This document shows, one piece after another, positions 60,270-64,000 of a DNA stretch of 64,000 nt. A model generated the notes under the pieces. The model saw only the letters and a list, made by a program, of their open reading frames with translations. It searched no databases and was not told the DNA's origin. Position 1 is the stretch's first letter; each line of letters opens with the position of its first letter. Source of the stretch: Azorinus chamasolen (taxonomy: Eukaryota > Mollusca > Bivalvia > Cardiida > Solecurtidae); contig OY755240.1 of the NCBI GenBank assembly GCA_963576725.1, positions 35,486,163 to 35,550,162 of the forward strand. Reading direction: 5' to 3'. The position numbers and the translations under genes were made by a program.

Positions 60270-60950
60270 AACAGAATGTGAGACAAATGTGCTTCGGGTG
60301 TCCTTCCTTTAGTGTGTCGAACACACCTGTCTCATTTCCAATTTATCGCAAATATGAATGTTTACGAGCACATCGGTCACACATCGTGAGACAAATGTGC
60401 TCCGAGACAAATGTGCTCCTACACAGCACACCTAATATTTATCAAGTTATGGAGCAGACATTGTTTTTTGAGTGAAGGTCACTGTGACATTGACCTTAGA
60501 TTGACTTACCTCAAAATCAATAGGGATTGTCTACTGTCCATAACCAACCTCCCTACTAAGTATGAAGACAGCAAGCTATTGAGCACACGTAAAAGTTATT
60601 GAGCGGAAAAGAATTTTGAGTTGAAGGTCACTGTGATCTTGACCTTTGGCCAACTGACATCAAAGGGGTCATCTACTAGCCATGACCAACCTTCATACTA
60701 AATGTAAAGACAACCAACCTAATACTTATCAAGTTATTGAGCGGACAATGCACCTAATACTTTCCATTTTTAAGTTAAACGTCACTGTGACATTGACCTT
60801 TGACCGACTAAGTATGAAGACAGCACACCCAATAGTTATCAATTCATTGAGCGGACAAAGATGTGGCTAACGGACACATAGACGGACGGACGGGCAGGCG
60901 GACAAGCGCCATACCATTATATGACCGAAGTTACCATCGGGCGTATAAAA
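60270..60950. repeat. Imperfect ~150-bp repeats (GTCACTGTGACATTGACCTT type)
   Basis: GTTGAAGGTCACTGTGA, TTGACCTTTG.CC.ACT, AGTATGAAGACAGCA and ATCAAGTTATTGAGCGGACA recur about four times, ending in a GACGGACGGACGGGCAGGCG tract. A related motif set lies at 55580-55700 in the opposite order. Confidence 0.7.
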
Positions 60951-61586
60951 ATGGAAACTGATCATTTGATTTGTTTACTATGATAGCAAATGCATTCAGA
61001 TCCAGATTCCCGAATCAAACATAGCAGATCAAGATCAGAAGTTCCTTCAACAGTTTTCATGAGACATTGCACAACAGCCTTTGAATATATCGAGTCTGAG
61101 CACTAAGTTGTTCCCAAGCTTTGATGGCATACTTATCAGATTACCTTCATACCTGACCAATCTGATCCTTTGATAAAAAAAAAGAAGTTACAGTCGAAAC
61201 ATGTCAGAACGAATTGGGATATAGTCAGAATTCCTCTGTCGGACAAGACTCGGTCATTTCTGACTGTTACGCGATCCAAGAGGTGGTGAAGGAATTTCCG
61301 TAGTTTACTCGGCCGTATCCGATTGGATCTTTTATCTATTGATAGTTTGCAGTAATGGTGTTAACCCACACAGAGTAGATCCAGATCAGATAGACAGCTC
61401 AAGTATCTCATGTATGATGAGGATTTGCTCTGATAACGTATGACAGTCTATAGTATATGCAGTTCCTTTTATCAAGCCGAAATAAGTTGTCCATGTTAGG
61501 GTATAACAATTTGAATAAATATTCATGGAGAAAAGAGTTAAACTATATAAGTCACATATAGCATTTATAAATGGGGCAATTTAGCC
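60951..61586. other. Flank, little recognised
   Basis: A worn family B trace may lie near 61360-61540. No gene. Confidence 0.4.
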
Positions 61587-62824
61587 GGTGTAATGAAGTG
61601 AAGTGACCCCCATAGTAGATCGACCGGGTAGGTCGATATATTATTTAGTAATATGACCCCCTGATAATTTTACTATAAAATATAGTGACTCCCTTGCCAT
61701 ACTATAATGATCCCCTTATAATATTGTGACCCACTCTTTTTTATCGTAGTAGGTCGACCGAAGGGTCTATATAGTTGATAGTACTATGACCCCGGTCATT
61801 TTACTATAAAATATAATGACTCCCTTGCCAAAATACATCCACCAGGGGGGTGGGGTTCGATATATTATATAGTACTATGACCCCATGTCATTTTACTATA
61901 AAATATAGTGACTCCCTTGTCAAAACACAACCACCACGGGGGTCAATATATCATACAGAACTATGACCCTAGGCCATTTTACTATAAAATATAGTGACTC
62001 CCTTGATAAAATACACCCACCGGGGGGAACTATATATATTATAAAGTACTATGACCCCCATGTCATTTTACTATAAAATACAATGTATAGCGACTCCCTT
62101 GCCAAAATATAATGAACCAATCTTAATGTTATAATTTGACCCACTCTGTTTATCGTAGGGGTCACTTTTTCTCGTATTATAAAGTCTCTAAGCGCGGATC
62201 CAGCGGGGAGGGGGTGGGTGGGTTGGTCCAGACTCCATCGATCTTCTCTACTTGGGAAAAATATTTTTAAAAAATGGAACATAATGCATATTTTGCTCGT
62301 CGTTTCATATAACCAGACCCCCCCCCCCCTCCCATGGGCACACGACGTTGATTCAACGTTGTTTCAACGTATGCGATGTTAATTCAACATGGCAGACAGA
62401 CAGACAGACATGCAGACGGAAGGACAGCTCTGGCAAAAACAATATGCCCCATATACATTTGGTGGAGACATTTATAATAATAACTAAGTAGGAGTTTACT
62501 TCACTTTTATGAACACTTTTTAGGGTCAGTTTCTTTTATCTCGTATGTAAGGTCGGTTTCTTATACGTAAGGAGGGGGCTCACTGTACTATGATTCACTC
62601 GGCCATAGTTCTATGACCGGGTGTCATAGTACTATATAATAACTCGACCACCGGTCGATCTACTATGGGCGTCAGTTTGTTATATGAGGGGTCAGTTTTT
62701 TATATGTAAGGGGGTCATAGTACTAAGACTCCCCGGTCATAGTACTATAACCGGGGGTCATAGTACTATATAATAAATTGAACGCCGGTCGATCTACTAC
62801 GGGGTCATATTTCCTCATTACACC
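61587..62824. mobile_element. ~1.24-kb inverted-repeat element with internal subrepeats
   Basis: GGTGTAATGAAGTGAAGTGA, CCCCCATAGTAGATCGACCG at the left is mirrored at the right (CGGTCGATCTACTACGGGGT ... TCATTACACC). The left half contains four subrepeats of ACTATGACCCC..., TTTTACTATAAAATATAGTG, ACTCCCTTGCCAAAATA. The right half has CATAGTACTATGACCGGG-type inverted counterparts. No target duplication was found and there is no protein. Confidence 0.7.
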
Positions 62825-62961
62825 TGCTATCAAACTTGGCCAAGATAGTATTACCATAAGAATATTCACGAAGTTTGGTGACAATGGGATAAAAACTCCT
62901 CACATTTTAGAACGGACAAAGCTAAAATATGCAAATCTGACTAATTCAATGGCCATAACTT

Positions 62962-63189
62962 TTAACCAATTACCTCATAGGCTATTTTTAGATACAACCA
63001 CTTTAAATAAATCTACCGAAAAGGAGCTTTAACTAGAGAAAAGGAAACTATAGAATTTTGTAGTTTGAAACCATTGTGATAAATGGAGCATTTGCTCCTA
63101 TAGGAGCAAATGCTCTGTTTATCACAATGGTTTCACAAAGTGACTTTAACAGAGTCGTCAAAAGTTGTCAATATGATGGAATGGGTTAA
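62962..63189. mobile_element. TTAA-flanked palindromic MITE, family D (copy 2)
   Basis: TTAA at 62962-62965 and 63186-63189. It aligns throughout with 27929-28184 but has an unduplicated centre (GAGCATTTGCTCCTATAGGA, GCAAATGCTC). Confidence 0.87.
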
Positions 63190-64000
63190 AGTACCAAGGA
63201 CTACTGGTTATCGAACGTCGTTGATATATTGTTACCACCAACATTCTCACCAAGTTTGCTGACACTCAACTTCCACAGCGCTCATGCTTTGGACGCCGGT
63301 GTAATGACGAATTTGTACTACAGTAGAATTATACCCCCGTTGGGAGTACTTTTTCTACAAGGCAATTATTTTCTGTATAATGTAAATAAACACATTCTAT
63401 TAATAATTGACAGTGTGTAACACAGTTGTTAATTAATCCCATTGATATTTTGGCCAGCAGTGGCATTTGTCACCGACCGTCCCAAGGCGTTACTCTCATA
63501 GTTCTCCTTGCAAATGTTTCCTTTTTTGTGTGTGAACTACTTTGGTGTTATAACTCGTTCATTTTCAGAAATAAGTTGAGGTACTATTATTTCTCCTATA
63601 TCGTCGACGACGTCGGTGTTTGTCGTCGTCGTGAAAAATAAATTAATATTGGCGATAACTTCTTAAATATTCAATCTAATCTAACGAAACTTAAACACTT
63701 ACTCACAGTCACAAGGGCTACAATATGATAAAAGGCAATTACTTTTATTTCCCTTTACAGACTTAAGAAATAACAGACGAGGGCTGGATTTCGCATACGG
63801 GGCTCTTGTTTATATTTTCAATCTGCTTTTATGCTCTTTTCGTCTCTTGTTAGTGTGTGCTGTTGGAGGGTTGTCTATTGTGTATGTTTTCTCTCAAACA
63901 CAATCTACATCTTTACTTATAGATACACCTCTTTTGTACTCGTATGTGTATACTTGCCTCCTTGGTACTGAAAATTATGTTGTTGTTGTTGTTTATAATT
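63190..64000. other. Right end of window, no gene recognised
   Basis: AT-rich, with a small GTCGTCGACGACGTCG palindromic stretch near 63600. Short frames are not supported. Confidence 0.45.

Overview
The window is animal nuclear DNA, AT-rich and crowded with repeats. It is most likely from a mollusc, probably a bivalve. This rests on a split animal-type receptor gene, a CR1/jockey-like LINE with a 2A-like motif, tRNA-derived SINEs, and many short palindromic elements and satellites of a bivalve-like style. The species cannot be fixed from the sequence.

The main gene lies on the minus strand and spans nearly the whole left three quarters of the window. It is the 5' part of a receptor-type guanylate cyclase of the natriuretic-peptide-receptor family. 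Ten exons can be joined with consistent splice sites and reading phase: 48703-48409, 28925-28749, 27488-27327, 10960-10805, 9441-9311, 8770-8653, 6836-6645, 6097-6013, 4459-4297 and 324-244. Together they encode 520 residues: signal peptide, complete ligand-binding ectodomain, one membrane helix, juxtamembrane segment and the first residues of the kinase-homology domain. The rest of that domain and the cyclase domain lie beyond base 1. Intron 1 is about 19.5 kb.

Layout. 1-11000: exons 4-10, with a 22-bp satellite in intron 6. 11000-27300 (intron 3): small tandem repeats, a broken LINE ORF2 (15.6-19.0 kb, minus), a divergent ~170-bp repeat array (19.4-22.1 kb) and an intact LINE ORF1-type frame (22.7-23.6 kb, minus). 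27300-29000: exons 3 and 2. 29000-48400 (intron 1): a SINE, a truncated reverse transcriptase fragment, two large arrays of one 46-bp satellite family, a 42-bp array and a perfect 31-bp array. 48400-48700: exon 1. 49000-64000: upstream flank with no gene recognised, holding TTAA-bounded MITEs, a 41-bp array split by a 1.15-kb long-TIR element, palindromes, a second SINE and a foldback-type array.

The unifying feature of the non-coding part is a set of short, TTAA-flanked, palindromic elements (ends like TTAACCCTTT, piggyBac-like). Several satellite arrays have repeat units that match the core or end of these elements and abut half-elements, so the arrays appear to have been seeded by them.
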